NCBI GenBank assembly: GCA_964573715.1
Contig: CAZNKR010000007.1
Coordinates: 1 to 54,322 of the forward strand
Reading direction: 5' to 3'
DNA length: 54,322 bases
From: SVEL01 sp964573715
Lineage (GTDB): Bacteria > Bacillota > Clostridia > Lachnospirales > Lachnospiraceae
The notes below the pieces were generated by a model. It did no database searches and had not been told where the DNA came from. It saw nothing but the letters and a program-made list of their open reading frames with translations. This document shows, one piece after another, positions 1-8,233 of this stretch. The translations under genes and the position numbers were made by a program. The stretch's first letter is position 1. Each line of letters opens with the position of its first letter.

Positions 1-269
1 TTTGGTGTTGTACCATGTGGATTTGGTGCTGTGTCATATGGATTTTGAGTTGCACCATATGGATTTTGAGTTGCACCATATGGATTTTGAGTTGCACTAC
101 TATCAACTCCATTTCCATAAGGTTTAAAATTTTCAGGATTGCTTGCTGGAATTGCATTTGGGTTTGATACTACTTCCCTAACAACATTACCAGTGATAGC
201 CGCACCACATAATGGGCAAACTAAATCTGAATCTTTTACTTGTGTTCCGCATTGTTGACAAAATTTCAT
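1..269 (-). CDS. Zinc-ribbon protein with NPYG-type repeats (3' end outside window)
   Basis: This reading frame starts at an ATG whose complement ends at 269, preceded by AAAGGAGT, and runs off the left edge, so the C-terminus is missing. The first 25 residues form a zinc ribbon with two CxxC knuckles (MKFCQQCG and VCPLCGA). A low-complexity Asn/Pro/Tyr-rich stretch follows, in which the heptad ATQNPYG is repeated. Proteins of this layout in Firmicutes usually continue into membrane segments (DUF4190 or similar), but that part is not visible, so the function is unknown. The next gene upstream (324-755) is also a zinc-ribbon protein, which suggests a pair of related membrane-associated proteins. 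Zinc binding is inferred from the cysteine spacing. Confidence 0.75.
   Translation of the reverse strand, partial: MKFCQQCGTQVKDSDLVCPLCGAAITGNVVREVVSNPNAIPASNPENFKPYGNGVDSSATQNPYGATQNPYGATQNPYDTAPNPHGTTP
19..102. repeat. 21-bp tandem repeat inside the zinc-ribbon gene
   Basis: Two exact 21-base units (40-60 and 61-81) are flanked by degenerate copies (19-39 and 82-102). They are in frame and encode the repeated heptapeptide ATQNPYG. Exact unit identity points to recent slipped-strand expansion, so copy number may vary between strains. Confidence 0.9.
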
Positions 270-323
270 TTTCGTAACTCCTTTAATATATTTTGCTTAT
301 GCTAATTACAACTTAATCTGTCT

Positions 324-755
324 TTAGAAAATTATAGATCCTACAAGATAACCAATTACCCCACCAATAGCCAATGAAACAACTGTTATCATTATCTTTT
401 GATAAATTTTTAATGGTTTACTTTGGTCAAATGATTTTCCTTTGTTTCCGCCTTGAAAGCCCCCAACATTACTGAAATTTTCTGTATACTGTATAGGGAC
501 ATCTTTATAGCTTGTCCTTACCTGAGTATAGTTAATTGCATCTGACTTATTGTCTATGATTGAATTATCATAGGTATAGTAATTGGCACCTTTATTAAAT
601 GAAAGATCACCTTTTTCTCTTTTAGCCATGCCTTCTTCTGGTTGAGCTGCCTTAGGTTCAACCCTTTCATTACTTGCATTTGCTGTTGCTCCACAACTGG
701 CACAAAAAATTGCACCTTCATCTAATACAGCACCACAATACTTACAGTACATCAT
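324..755 (-). CDS. Zinc-ribbon protein with C-terminal membrane anchor
   Basis: About 143 residues. The N-terminus has a zinc ribbon (YCKYCGAVLDEG then FCASCGA). The middle is polar, rich in Asn, Tyr, Ser and Lys, and the last 25 residues form one hydrophobic helix (IMITVVSLAIGGVIGYLVG), so the protein is probably tail-anchored with the ribbon in the cytoplasm. I moved the start to the ATG-ATG pair at 755/752 because AAGGAG lies 5-8 bases before it; the longer open frame has no such site. Zinc-ribbon plus tail-anchor proteins are common in Lachnospiraceae, but I know of no assigned function. It lies between the other zinc-ribbon gene and the anion permease and has no obvious operon partner. 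Confidence 0.7.
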   Translation of the reverse strand: MMYCKYCGAVLDEGAIFCASCGATANASNERVEPKAAQPEEGMAKREKGDLSFNKGANYYTYDNSIIDNKSDAINYTQVRTSYKDVPIQYTENFSNVGGFQGGNKGKSFDQSKPLKIYQKIMITVVSLAIGGVIGYLVGSIIF

Positions 756-780
756 AACTGCTCCTTCTTTCCACAAAAAC

Positions 781-2508
781 TTATGCCTGTTTCTGTCTAG
801 TTTTTTTTCGTTCTATGTGAAAGTCCTTTTCTATTGCTATGGCATATGCAAGTGCATCATCAATATTGGCTTTAAAACACTCTTCTCCAAGTTTTTCAAC
901 AAACTTATCTTTCTTCATAACGGACATTGGCTGTTCATTCACATGAGAGAAAATAAGCTTTATGTTGTTCTTTACACAAGTGGAATATACGCCCTCTAAT
1001 GTATGCATTGCAGTAGCATCCATAGCTGGAACACTTCGCATCCTTAATATTATTATATCAGCTTTTGTGTCTCTTACAACCTCATTTAATTTATCTGCAG
1101 CACCAAAAAATAATGGGCCTGTAATCTCAAATACTAAAGTATGTCTTGGTACTGACTTTAAAGAAATATTTTCTGTATCAGTATCTTCATCATAATTTTC
1201 ATTTTCTGCATTTATTTTATTATAATCATCAATATATTGCCATTCCTTTGTATCAGTAACATCTGCCATTCTCTTCATGAATAATAAAGAAGCAAGAACA
1301 AGTCCAAATACAATTGCAACAACAAGGTCAAACACAATGGTAAGAACAAATGTTGTAACCAATACAATTATATCACTTTTTGGTGAATGTTTAACTGTAT
1401 CTAAAACAGCTCTCCATCCAGACATATTATATGCTACTGTAAACAATATTGCTGCTATGGTTGGCATAGGAATAAGTGCAGCATATGGCATAAGTACAAC
1501 AAGAATTAACGCTAATACAATTGCATGAACCATACCTGCTACAGGAGTTCTTCCTCCGTTGTTAATGTTAGCTGCAGTTCTAGCAATTGCACCAGTTGCT
1601 GGAATACCACCAAATAAACCCGAGGCAACATTTGCTGCTCCTTGAGCAATAAGTTCCTGATTTGAGCGATGTCTTGAGCCAATCATTCCATCTGCTACAA
1701 CAGCTGACAATAAAGATTCTATAGCCGCCAAAATAGCAATTGTAAAAGCACTTGGTAAAAGTTCTTTTACTGATGAGAAGGTAACATGAGGTATTGAAAA
1801 TTTAGGAAGATCTCTCGTAATTGTGTACAAATCACCTATAGTATTTACTTTTAAATCTAATAAAGCAACTGCTGCTGAAGCAGCGATAACAGCAATTAGT
1901 GATGCTGGTATTGTTTTATTTATTTTAGGCCAAACAATAAGAACAAGAAGAGAAATTATACCAACAATAAGAGCCATATAATTAAATGTATCAAAGCATG
2001 TAAATAATGCCTTTAGTTTATCAATTGTCTCAATAGTTTCACCTGTGTATGCCTTAGTACTAACACCCATGAAATCTTTTAACTGTCCAACAAAAATTGT
2101 AACAGCGATACCTGCTGTAAATCCTGTTGTTATTGTGTATGGTATAAATTTAATAAGACTACCAAATCTACATAATCCCATAATAACAAGTATAATACCT
2201 GCCATAATCGTAGCAATTATTAGTCCATCCATACCATTTGTTGCAACAATACCTGCTACTATAGTAGCAAATGCAGCTGTTGGACCAGCTATTTGGACAC
2301 GGCTTCCTCCTAAAAAGGATACAACAAATCCAGCAACAATAGCTGTATAAATTCCTATTTGTGGTTCAACTCCTGAGGCTATTGCTAACGCTATTGATAG
2401 TGGTAAAGCTATAATAGCTACAATAATACCTGCGATTAAATCCTTAACAAATTGTGCTTTTGTGTATGTTTTCATATTAGAAAACAACATTGGTTTTAAC
2501 TTATCCAT
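781..2508 (-). CDS. SulP family anion permease with STAS domain
   Basis: 575 residues. Residues 1 to about 425 form the hydrophobic SulP/SLC26 transport domain, with the family segments GGSRVQIAGPTAAFATIVAG (the Q-GP-AA signature) and ATGAIARTAANINNGGRTP. Residues about 450-560 form a cytoplasmic STAS domain (HTLVFEITGPLFFGAADKL, then LRMRSVPAMDATAMHTLEG). SulP proteins move sulfate, bicarbonate, dicarboxylates or other anions; the substrate cannot be read from sequence here, and no sulfate-assimilation genes are nearby. The start ATG follows GAGGAA. A possible promoter lies in the short gap after miaB. The gene is probably monocistronic. The family call is secure; the substrate is not. Confidence 0.9.
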   Translation of the reverse strand: MDKLKPMLFSNMKTYTKAQFVKDLIAGIIVAIIALPLSIALAIASGVEPQIGIYTAIVAGFVVSFLGGSRVQIAGPTAAFATIVAGIVATNGMDGLIIATIMAGIILVIMGLCRFGSLIKFIPYTITTGFTAGIAVTIFVGQLKDFMGVSTKAYTGETIETIDKLKALFTCFDTFNYMALIVGIISLLVLIVWPKINKTIPASLIAVIAASAAVALLDLKVNTIGDLYTITRDLPKFSIPHVTFSSVKELLPSAFTIAILAAIESLLSAVVADGMIGSRHRSNQELIAQGAANVASGLFGGIPATGAIARTAANINNGGRTPVAGMVHAIVLALILVVLMPYAALIPMPTIAAILFTVAYNMSGWRAVLDTVKHSPKSDIIVLVTTFVLTIVFDLVVAIVFGLVLASLLFMKRMADVTDTKEWQYIDDYNKINAENENYDEDTDTENISLKSVPRHTLVFEITGPLFFGAADKLNEVVRDTKADIIILRMRSVPAMDATAMHTLEGVYSTCVKNNIKLIFSHVNEQPMSVMKKDKFVEKLGEECFKANIDDALAYAIAIEKDFHIERKKTRQKQA

Positions 2509-2533
2509 TTCATTTCCTCGATCTTTTTAAAGT

Positions 2534-2564
2534 ATATTAACAATTGCCCCCGCAATATTGTCAA
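2534..2564 (-). promoter_or_regulatory. Possible promoter for the SulP permease
   Basis: On the minus strand a perfect TTGACA (2559-2564) is followed after 19 bases by TAATAT (2534-2539). The spacer is longer than the ideal 17 and contains the inverted repeat ATTGCggggGCAAT, which could be regulatory. The site is in the only gap between miaB and the permease. Confidence 0.35.
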
Positions 2565-2569
2565 CAATA

Positions 2570-4033
2570 TTATTTAGACAACATATGTCCCATAAAATAA
2601 AAACCTTTTGCCTCATCTAAATGTACTGATACTATTTTACCTATCAAACATTTATCACCAGCAAAATGAACAGTAATACCACTGTCAAGCTTACCTGTTA
2701 GGTATCCCTCAATACGGGTATTTTCTTCTTCAACTAAGACTCTCATGGCTCTGCCTTCAAATCTTTTTATTCTATTAGAAGAAATGGAAGATACCACCTT
2801 TAATAGTCTGTTGAATCTATCTTTAATCACACCCTCTGGTACTTGATTTTCCATGGATGCTGCTGGCGTACCTGTTCTTTTTGAATAAATAAATGTAAAT
2901 GCACTATCATATTCAACCTGTCTAACCACATCTAAGGTGTCATTGAAATCCTCTTCTGTTTCTCCCGGGAATCCAACAATAATATCTGTAGTAATTGTAA
3001 TATCTGGTATGGTTTTTTTGATTTTACTAACTAACTCAAGGTAATGTTCTTTATCATATTTTCTATTCATAATCTTAAGAATATTACTGCTACCAGATTG
3101 TACTGGCAAATGAAGCTGTTTACAAATCTTTGTTGAATGAGCCATAACATCAATTAATTCATCTGACAAATCCTTAGGATGTGATGTCATAAACCTTATT
3201 CTTTCTAATCCTTCTATTTTCTCAACTTCCTTTAATAATTCTGCAAAAGTCATTGGATTATCAAGATTTTTACCATATGAATTAACATTTTGGCCAAGAA
3301 GCATAATTTCAACTACACCATCTGCAACTAATGCTTCTATTTCTTGTATAATATCTTCACTCTTTCTACTGCGTTCACGTCCGCGAACATAAGGAACAAT
3401 ACAATAGCTACAAAAATTGTTACATCCAAACATAATATTTACGCCAGATTTAAACGGAAATTTACGTTCTATTGGAAGTTCTTCAACAATTTCCTTAGTA
3501 TCTTTCCAAATATCAATAATCATTGATTTTGAAGTAAGGCTTTGATATAAAAGCTCTGCAAATTTGAATATATTATGAGTTCCAAAAACCAAATCAACAA
3601 ATCGATAGCTTTTTTGAATCTTAGCTACAACTTGTTCTTCCTGCATCATACATCCACATAGTGCAATCATCATATGTGGATTTTTTTTCTTGTAATTTGA
3701 TAGCAAGCCTAGATGACCATATACCTTTAAATTGGCATTTTCACGTACTGTACAGGTATTATATATTACAAAATCAGCTTTTTCATCAGTTGTTTCTTCA
3801 TAACCTATAAGTTTTAGAATGCCTAAAAGTTTTTCAGAATCTCTAGCGTTCATCTGACATCCAAAGGTATTCACACATGCGGTAAACTTTCGACCTAAAT
3901 CTTTTTCTTTTTCCTGGATTAACTGCTTACATTTTATCATATAATAATATTGACGTTCTTTTTCATCTTCCGGTATATCACCCGAAATATTTATTTTTTC
4001 AAGTGCTGCTTCTATATCACTAAGTTTATTCAC
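2570..4033 (-). CDS. miaB: MiaB, tRNA-2-methylthio-N6-dimethylallyladenosine synthase
   Basis: 487 residues, a radical-SAM methylthiotransferase that adds a methylthio group to i6A37 of tRNAs reading UNN codons. The UPF0004 domain carries the three auxiliary-cluster cysteines (NTFGCQMNARDSE; YNTCTVRENA; ALCGCMMQEE). The radical-SAM motif is CNNFCSYCIVPYVRGRERSR, and a TRAM domain closes the C-terminus (about 420-485). The roughly 60-residue N-terminal extension before the catalytic part is usual for clostridial MiaB. The start is GTG at 4033, with AGGAG eight bases upstream. It follows proA closely and ends the proB-to-miaB operon. Confidence 0.96.
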   Translation of the reverse strand: MNKLSDIEAALEKINISGDIPEDEKERQYYYMIKCKQLIQEKEKDLGRKFTACVNTFGCQMNARDSEKLLGILKLIGYEETTDEKADFVIYNTCTVRENANLKVYGHLGLLSNYKKKNPHMMIALCGCMMQEEQVVAKIQKSYRFVDLVFGTHNIFKFAELLYQSLTSKSMIIDIWKDTKEIVEELPIERKFPFKSGVNIMFGCNNFCSYCIVPYVRGRERSRKSEDIIQEIEALVADGVVEIMLLGQNVNSYGKNLDNPMTFAELLKEVEKIEGLERIRFMTSHPKDLSDELIDVMAHSTKICKQLHLPVQSGSSNILKIMNRKYDKEHYLELVSKIKKTIPDITITTDIIVGFPGETEEDFNDTLDVVRQVEYDSAFTFIYSKRTGTPAASMENQVPEGVIKDRFNRLLKVVSSISSNRIKRFEGRAMRVLVEEENTRIEGYLTGKLDSGITVHFAGDKCLIGKIVSVHLDEAKGFYFMGHMLSK

Positions 4034-4048
4034 TTTAAATTCTCCTAA

Positions 4049-5299
4049 TTATCTAATTTGGCCATTACCATATATTATATATTTTGAAGTGGTTAACTCT
4101 TTAAGTCCCATAGGACCACGAGCATGCATTTTCTGTGTGCTAATACCTATTTCAGCTCCAAAACCAAATTCGCATCCATCTGTAAATCTAGTAGAAGCAT
4201 TTACATATACACAGGCTGCATCTATTTCATCTAAGAACTTATTAGCATTATCATAATTCTTTGTTATTATAGCTTCACTATGCTTAGTATTGTGCTCATT
4301 TATGTGAGATATTGCCTCAGCAATATCATTAACAATTTTAATAGAAATAATATAATCTAAATATTCTTTATAATAATCTTCATCAGTAGCTAAAATTATT
4401 GATGGGCAAATAGATATTGATTCATAATCTCCACGAACCTCAACATTATGTTCTTGTAAAGCCTTTATAGCAGCTGGTAAAAACTCTTTTGCAATGTTTT
4501 TATGTATTACCAATGACTCACAAGCATTACATACACCAACTCTTTGAGTCTTTGCATTAATTAAAATGTCTATAGCCATTTGCATATCAGCAGTTTCATC
4601 AACAAATATATGACAATTTCCTGTTCCTGTTTCAATTACAGGAATAGAACTATTTTCTAACGTAGCTTTAATTAAAGATGCTGAACCTCTTGGAATTAAT
4701 ACATCCACATACTTATTAAGCTTCATGAACTCCGTAGTAGTTTTTCTGTCTGTAGATTCTATTAATTGAACAAAATCAGGATTAAATCCATTTTCAGTAA
4801 GAACGTTTCTAATAACCTTTACAATAGCAATATTCGAATGGATGCAATCACTTCCACCCTTTAGAATCGCTGCATTGCTAGATTTAAAACAAAGTCCAAA
4901 GGCATCCGATGTTACATTTGGTCTTGCTTCATAAATAATACCAACAACACCAAGTGGAACTCTTCTTTTGCCAATAATCATTCCATTAGGTCTTTTTGAC
5001 ATATCAGTAACTTCACCAATAGGATCATTAAGACTAGCTACCTGTTTTAGTCCATCAGCCATAGCCTTTATTCTTTTCTCATCAAGTAATAGTCTATCCA
5101 ATAAACCTTGGGACATATTATTTACTTTTGCATTTTCCATATCAACACTATTGGCGCTAATAATATCTGCTGCGTTATTAACCAAGGCGTCTGCAACCGC
5201 ACTTAGCATATCATTCTTTTGATTAGTTGTAAGCTTTGCAAGCATATATGCTGCTGCTTTACTATTTTTTCCTAACTGTTCTAAATCAATTTCGCTCAT
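4049..5299 (-). CDS. proA: ProA, gamma-glutamyl phosphate reductase
   Basis: 416 residues. It reduces gamma-glutamyl phosphate to glutamate semialdehyde with NADPH, the second step of proline synthesis. The aldehyde-dehydrogenase-like fold is full length; the active-site region reads NAKTQRVGVCNACESLVIH with the catalytic Cys, and the C-terminal segment GAEIGISTQKMHARGPMGL is typical. I start at the ATG at 5299 because GGAGG directly precedes it; the earlier in-frame ATG overlaps that site. The start overlaps the last 14 bases of the 5-formyl-THF cyclo-ligase gene, so translation is probably coupled. The partner proB heads the same operon. Confidence 0.96.
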   Translation of the reverse strand: MSEIDLEQLGKNSKAAAYMLAKLTTNQKNDMLSAVADALVNNAADIISANSVDMENAKVNNMSQGLLDRLLLDEKRIKAMADGLKQVASLNDPIGEVTDMSKRPNGMIIGKRRVPLGVVGIIYEARPNVTSDAFGLCFKSSNAAILKGGSDCIHSNIAIVKVIRNVLTENGFNPDFVQLIESTDRKTTTEFMKLNKYVDVLIPRGSASLIKATLENSSIPVIETGTGNCHIFVDETADMQMAIDILINAKTQRVGVCNACESLVIHKNIAKEFLPAAIKALQEHNVEVRGDYESISICPSIILATDEDYYKEYLDYIISIKIVNDIAEAISHINEHNTKHSEAIITKNYDNANKFLDEIDAACVYVNASTRFTDGCEFGFGAEIGISTQKMHARGPMGLKELTTSKYIIYGNGQIR

Positions 5300-5876
5300 A
5301 ACTGCCTCCATATATTTGTTTTTCTGTAACTATATAATCAAGCTTAATATCCAATTCATCACTATCTACTTTGTTGAATTTTTGAAATTCAAATCCTATT
5401 CCCACTTTATATTGTGGAGTCATGGATGAAATATATCTATCGTAATATCCACCACCATATCCAACTCGATTACATAATGTATCAAATCCCACTACTGGTA
5501 CAAGCATAATTGCTTTATTTACTAATTCATCAAGACACACATTGGATATGGGTTCTAATATTCCTTTATATCCAACGGATAATTCAGATAATTCATCTAC
5601 TTTAAAAAAAGACATTTTTCTTTCCTTTGAATCAGTTATCCTTGGAAATCCAATTGCATATCCTTTACTCTTAAAGAACCAAAAAAATTCATTAGTAGAA
5701 GCCTCATGATTATAACTAGCGTACATAAAGACCACCTTGCATTTATCTATTTGATTAATAAACAATTCACTATTAATCAAATTGTTAAAAACCTTATGGG
5801 ATAAATTATTGATATTATCATCTAAAGAGTTATTTCTTGTTTTTGCAACAAGCTTTCTTATTTCTGTTTTATTCAT
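5286..5876 (-). CDS. 5-formyltetrahydrofolate cyclo-ligase
   Basis: 196 residues, the MTHFS/YgfA family, which converts 5-formyl-THF to 5,10-methenyl-THF with ATP. Family signs are the N-terminal basic helix, the segment VFMYASYNHEASTNEF, and the C-terminal motif VPVVGFDTLCNRVGYGGGYYDRY, which binds nucleotide and folate. It overlaps the end of the DUF896 gene by eight bases and the start of proA by 14, so it sits inside a tightly packed operon. Its place among proline genes has no obvious metabolic meaning. Confidence 0.93.
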   Translation of the reverse strand: MNKTEIRKLVAKTRNNSLDDNINNLSHKVFNNLINSELFINQIDKCKVVFMYASYNHEASTNEFFWFFKSKGYAIGFPRITDSKERKMSFFKVDELSELSVGYKGILEPISNVCLDELVNKAIMLVPVVGFDTLCNRVGYGGGYYDRYISSMTPQYKVGIGFEFQKFNKVDSDELDIKLDYIVTEKQIYGGSYERN

Positions 5877-6084
5877 TTTTCTTAGCTCGATCTTTTACAT
5901 ATTCAATTGAACCATCGGGTTTTTCAATTGTCATATTATTTAATGTACCCCGAAGATTATTTCTAAAGGCAGCAACATATTCCTTACGAAGTTTTGCCTG
6001 TTCTTCTAATTCTTCTGGTGTAAGACCTACTGTTTTGGATTTTTTGTATAATTCATTTATTCTATCAATGTGTAAATCAGCCAT
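5869..6084 (-). CDS. DUF896 (UPF0291, YnzC-like) small protein
   Basis: 71 residues. The pattern INELYKKSKTVGLTPEELEE followed by LRKEYVAAFRNNLRGTL is diagnostic of DUF896, a short two-helix cytoplasmic protein of Firmicutes. The B. subtilis member YnzC is linked to the SOS-induced yneA region, but no clear biochemical role is known. I start at the ATG at 6084, preceded by AAGGATAATT; the longer open frame reads into the end of the upstream gene. It lies two bases after the stop of the unknown 398-residue gene and overlaps the cyclo-ligase gene. Confidence 0.88.
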   Translation of the reverse strand: MADLHIDRINELYKKSKTVGLTPEELEEQAKLRKEYVAAFRNNLRGTLNNMTIEKPDGSIEYVKDRAKKNE

Positions 6085-6086
6085 AA

Positions 6087-7283
6087 TTATCCTTTCTTGA
6101 TTAGTATGTATAGTGTTCCATTTGCACCTAAGATACATCCTAGATATTTAGCCTTTTCCCTATGAACTAGTGATAAACCAGGATATTTATAAACATTAAT
6201 AAATGCCTTTTTACGACCAAACATACCTTTTTTACTATTTGTACCAATAATAATATCATTAATAGCAGTTTCAAATTTATCTTCACTATTAAATATAAAA
6301 TCTGTTTTTTTGGCTTCTACATTATAGAATTCTATGCCTTTTGTTGTTTCAACCTTCAAGTAAGGTTTATGATTAAAAATAATAGTATTTGCCAATTTAA
6401 TATTATCAGATTCATTTTTGTTAAGACAAACTTGACTTTCCTTCGTTGCATAATTGTAAAAAACAACAGTTTCTTCATTTTGTTCAAAATTATACTTTGA
6501 ATAAACAAGATACTCTCCATTAACCTTAATATACGGTATTGTATCTGTATAAAAGGTTTGAACTATTGTGTCCATAACTATGTTGTTTTTAGAAATAATT
6601 ATGTCCGAAACAAGCTGACCAAGGTTTACTACACTTATGCTTTCAACCGAAACCTCATCTTTTTCAAGCTTTTTAAATCTTTGTTCCTTGAGAAGTGAAA
6701 AACCAGTTTTAATTACACAGATATTTTCACTAATAAGCTTTATGTCGGAAATTCCATTGGATGACATATTTTCATCAACAACCTTAATCGTTTCATTTTG
6801 CAATATGTTAAACATAAAAATTTCAAAATCAAGGTAAGATTCATAGCTTTCTGATAAATTACTTCTTAACATCTCATTTTGAATAAGCATATAAAATTCA
6901 TTTAAAACAAAAACTCTAGTAATTTGATACTTATCATATTTTTCAAAATCATCTTCAATAGAATAAATCTTTTTACATATTTTCTCTTCAAAAGAATATC
7001 TAAAAATTCTTATTTCTACTGTTCCATTTTCTCTATTATCAAAATTAGAAAAATATATGAACTTTGGATGTTTATTTATATCAGTAATTTTAATTATATT
7101 TAGTTTTGGAATATTTGGTGCAATCTCAATTTTAGTGTTTTTTTCAAGATTATACATATAATATCTTTGATAAGTAAACCCTAAAAGCTTTGCTTCACTA
7201 TCCTCAATCATAAGAACACATTGATTAGAAAGCATTACACCATTAACACCTTCAGCATTTTTAACAATTCTAAGACTGTTCAT
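6087..7283 (-). CDS. Unknown 398-residue beta-rich protein in the pro operon
   Basis: I do not recognise this protein. It has no signal peptide, membrane helix or cysteine motif. The sequence alternates short hydrophobic strands with polar turns (for example NGVMLSNQCVLMIEDSEAKL and YLVYSKYNFEQNEETVVFYN), which suggests an all-beta fold such as a propeller. The C-terminal segment is basic. It starts 12 bases after proB and ends two bases before the DUF896 gene, so it is co-transcribed with proline synthesis genes. A role as a cytoplasmic scaffold or lineage-specific regulator is possible but unsupported. Confidence 0.7.
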   Translation of the reverse strand: MNSLRIVKNAEGVNGVMLSNQCVLMIEDSEAKLLGFTYQRYYMYNLEKNTKIEIAPNIPKLNIIKITDINKHPKFIYFSNFDNRENGTVEIRIFRYSFEEKICKKIYSIEDDFEKYDKYQITRVFVLNEFYMLIQNEMLRSNLSESYESYLDFEIFMFNILQNETIKVVDENMSSNGISDIKLISENICVIKTGFSLLKEQRFKKLEKDEVSVESISVVNLGQLVSDIIISKNNIVMDTIVQTFYTDTIPYIKVNGEYLVYSKYNFEQNEETVVFYNYATKESQVCLNKNESDNIKLANTIIFNHKPYLKVETTKGIEFYNVEAKKTDFIFNSEDKFETAINDIIIGTNSKKGMFGRKKAFINVYKYPGLSLVHREKAKYLGCILGANGTLYILIKKG

Positions 7284-7295
7284 AAGACCTCTCTG

Positions 7296-8129
7296 TTAGA
7301 TAATATCTAATAAATCAAAATCATTATCTTTATTTGCTAAGAACAATGTTCCAACATCTTTACCATTTATTATTTCTTCAACAACATGAACATCTCTTCC
7401 ATTGGCTATAATCATATCTACACCAGACTTGGTAGCAATCTTGGCTGCACCAATTTTAGCACTCATCCCACCAGTTCCAACTGAGGATGTACTTGTATCT
7501 TTACCCATACTTTCTAAATCTTCATTAATTTCATCAACAACTTTAATAAGCATGGCATCTGGATTCCTATTTGGATCATCTGTATACATTCCATCAATAT
7601 CAGATAATAAAATAAGTAAATCAGCATTTGTTAATGTGGATACTATTGCTGATAATCTATCATTATCACCAAACTGTATCTCATATGTAGAAACTGTGTC
7701 ATTTTCATTAACTATAGGAATAACACCTAACTCTAACAGTTCATTAAAAGTATTCATTGCATTTGTTCTATTTGGCTCATTAACCATTGTTACCTTTGTC
7801 ATTAAAACCTGAGCAACATTTTGACCATATTCACTAAATAGCTTTTGGTAAATCATCATAAGTTGGGCTTGTCCAATAGCAGCACATGCCTGTTTTTGAG
7901 GCAAAGTAAGTTTACCATCATCCAATCCCATTTTGTTTCTGCCTACAGCAATGGCACCAGACGAAACTAAAACTACATCTTTTCCCATATTTCGTAAATT
8001 TGTAAGTACTCTAACTAGCTTTTCCAATTTTAGTAAATCTAAATCGCCTGTTTCTTTATGTGTTAATGACGACGAACCAATCTTAACAACAATTCTTTTT
8101 TTATCTTTTAATGAATTTCTGTAATTCAT
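7296..8129 (-). CDS. proB: ProB, glutamate 5-kinase (no PUA domain)
   Basis: 277 residues. It phosphorylates glutamate to gamma-glutamyl phosphate, the first committed step to proline. The amino-acid-kinase fold is clear: RIVVKIGSSSLTH at the N-terminus, VLVSSGAIAVGRNKMGL, PIVNENDTVS, and GTGGMSAKIGAAKIATKSG for nucleotide binding. It ends after the kinase domain and lacks the C-terminal PUA domain of E. coli ProB, a common short form in Clostridia. I start at the ATG at 8129 because GGAGG lies six bases before it. It heads the operon and has its own promoter. Feedback control by proline is known for the family. Confidence 0.95.
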   Translation of the reverse strand: MNYRNSLKDKKRIVVKIGSSSLTHKETGDLDLLKLEKLVRVLTNLRNMGKDVVLVSSGAIAVGRNKMGLDDGKLTLPQKQACAAIGQAQLMMIYQKLFSEYGQNVAQVLMTKVTMVNEPNRTNAMNTFNELLELGVIPIVNENDTVSTYEIQFGDNDRLSAIVSTLTNADLLILLSDIDGMYTDDPNRNPDAMLIKVVDEINEDLESMGKDTSTSSVGTGGMSAKIGAAKIATKSGVDMIIANGRDVHVVEEIINGKDVGTLFLANKDNDFDLLDII

Positions 8130-8171
8130 CTTTCCCTCCATGTCCATTAGGACGAAAAATTATAATTTAAT

Positions 8172-8200
8172 ATTATAGCACAACGATAAAAATTCGTCAC
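8172..8200 (-). promoter_or_regulatory. Extended -10 promoter of the proB operon
   Basis: On the minus strand GTGACG (8195-8200) is followed after exactly 17 bases by TATAAT (8172-8177), and the TGC before the -10 makes it an extended -10. The predicted transcript starts about 35 bases before the proB start codon. Confidence 0.7.
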
Positions 8201-8233
8201 TATTTTTACATAAATCTGTATTCGTACATATTA

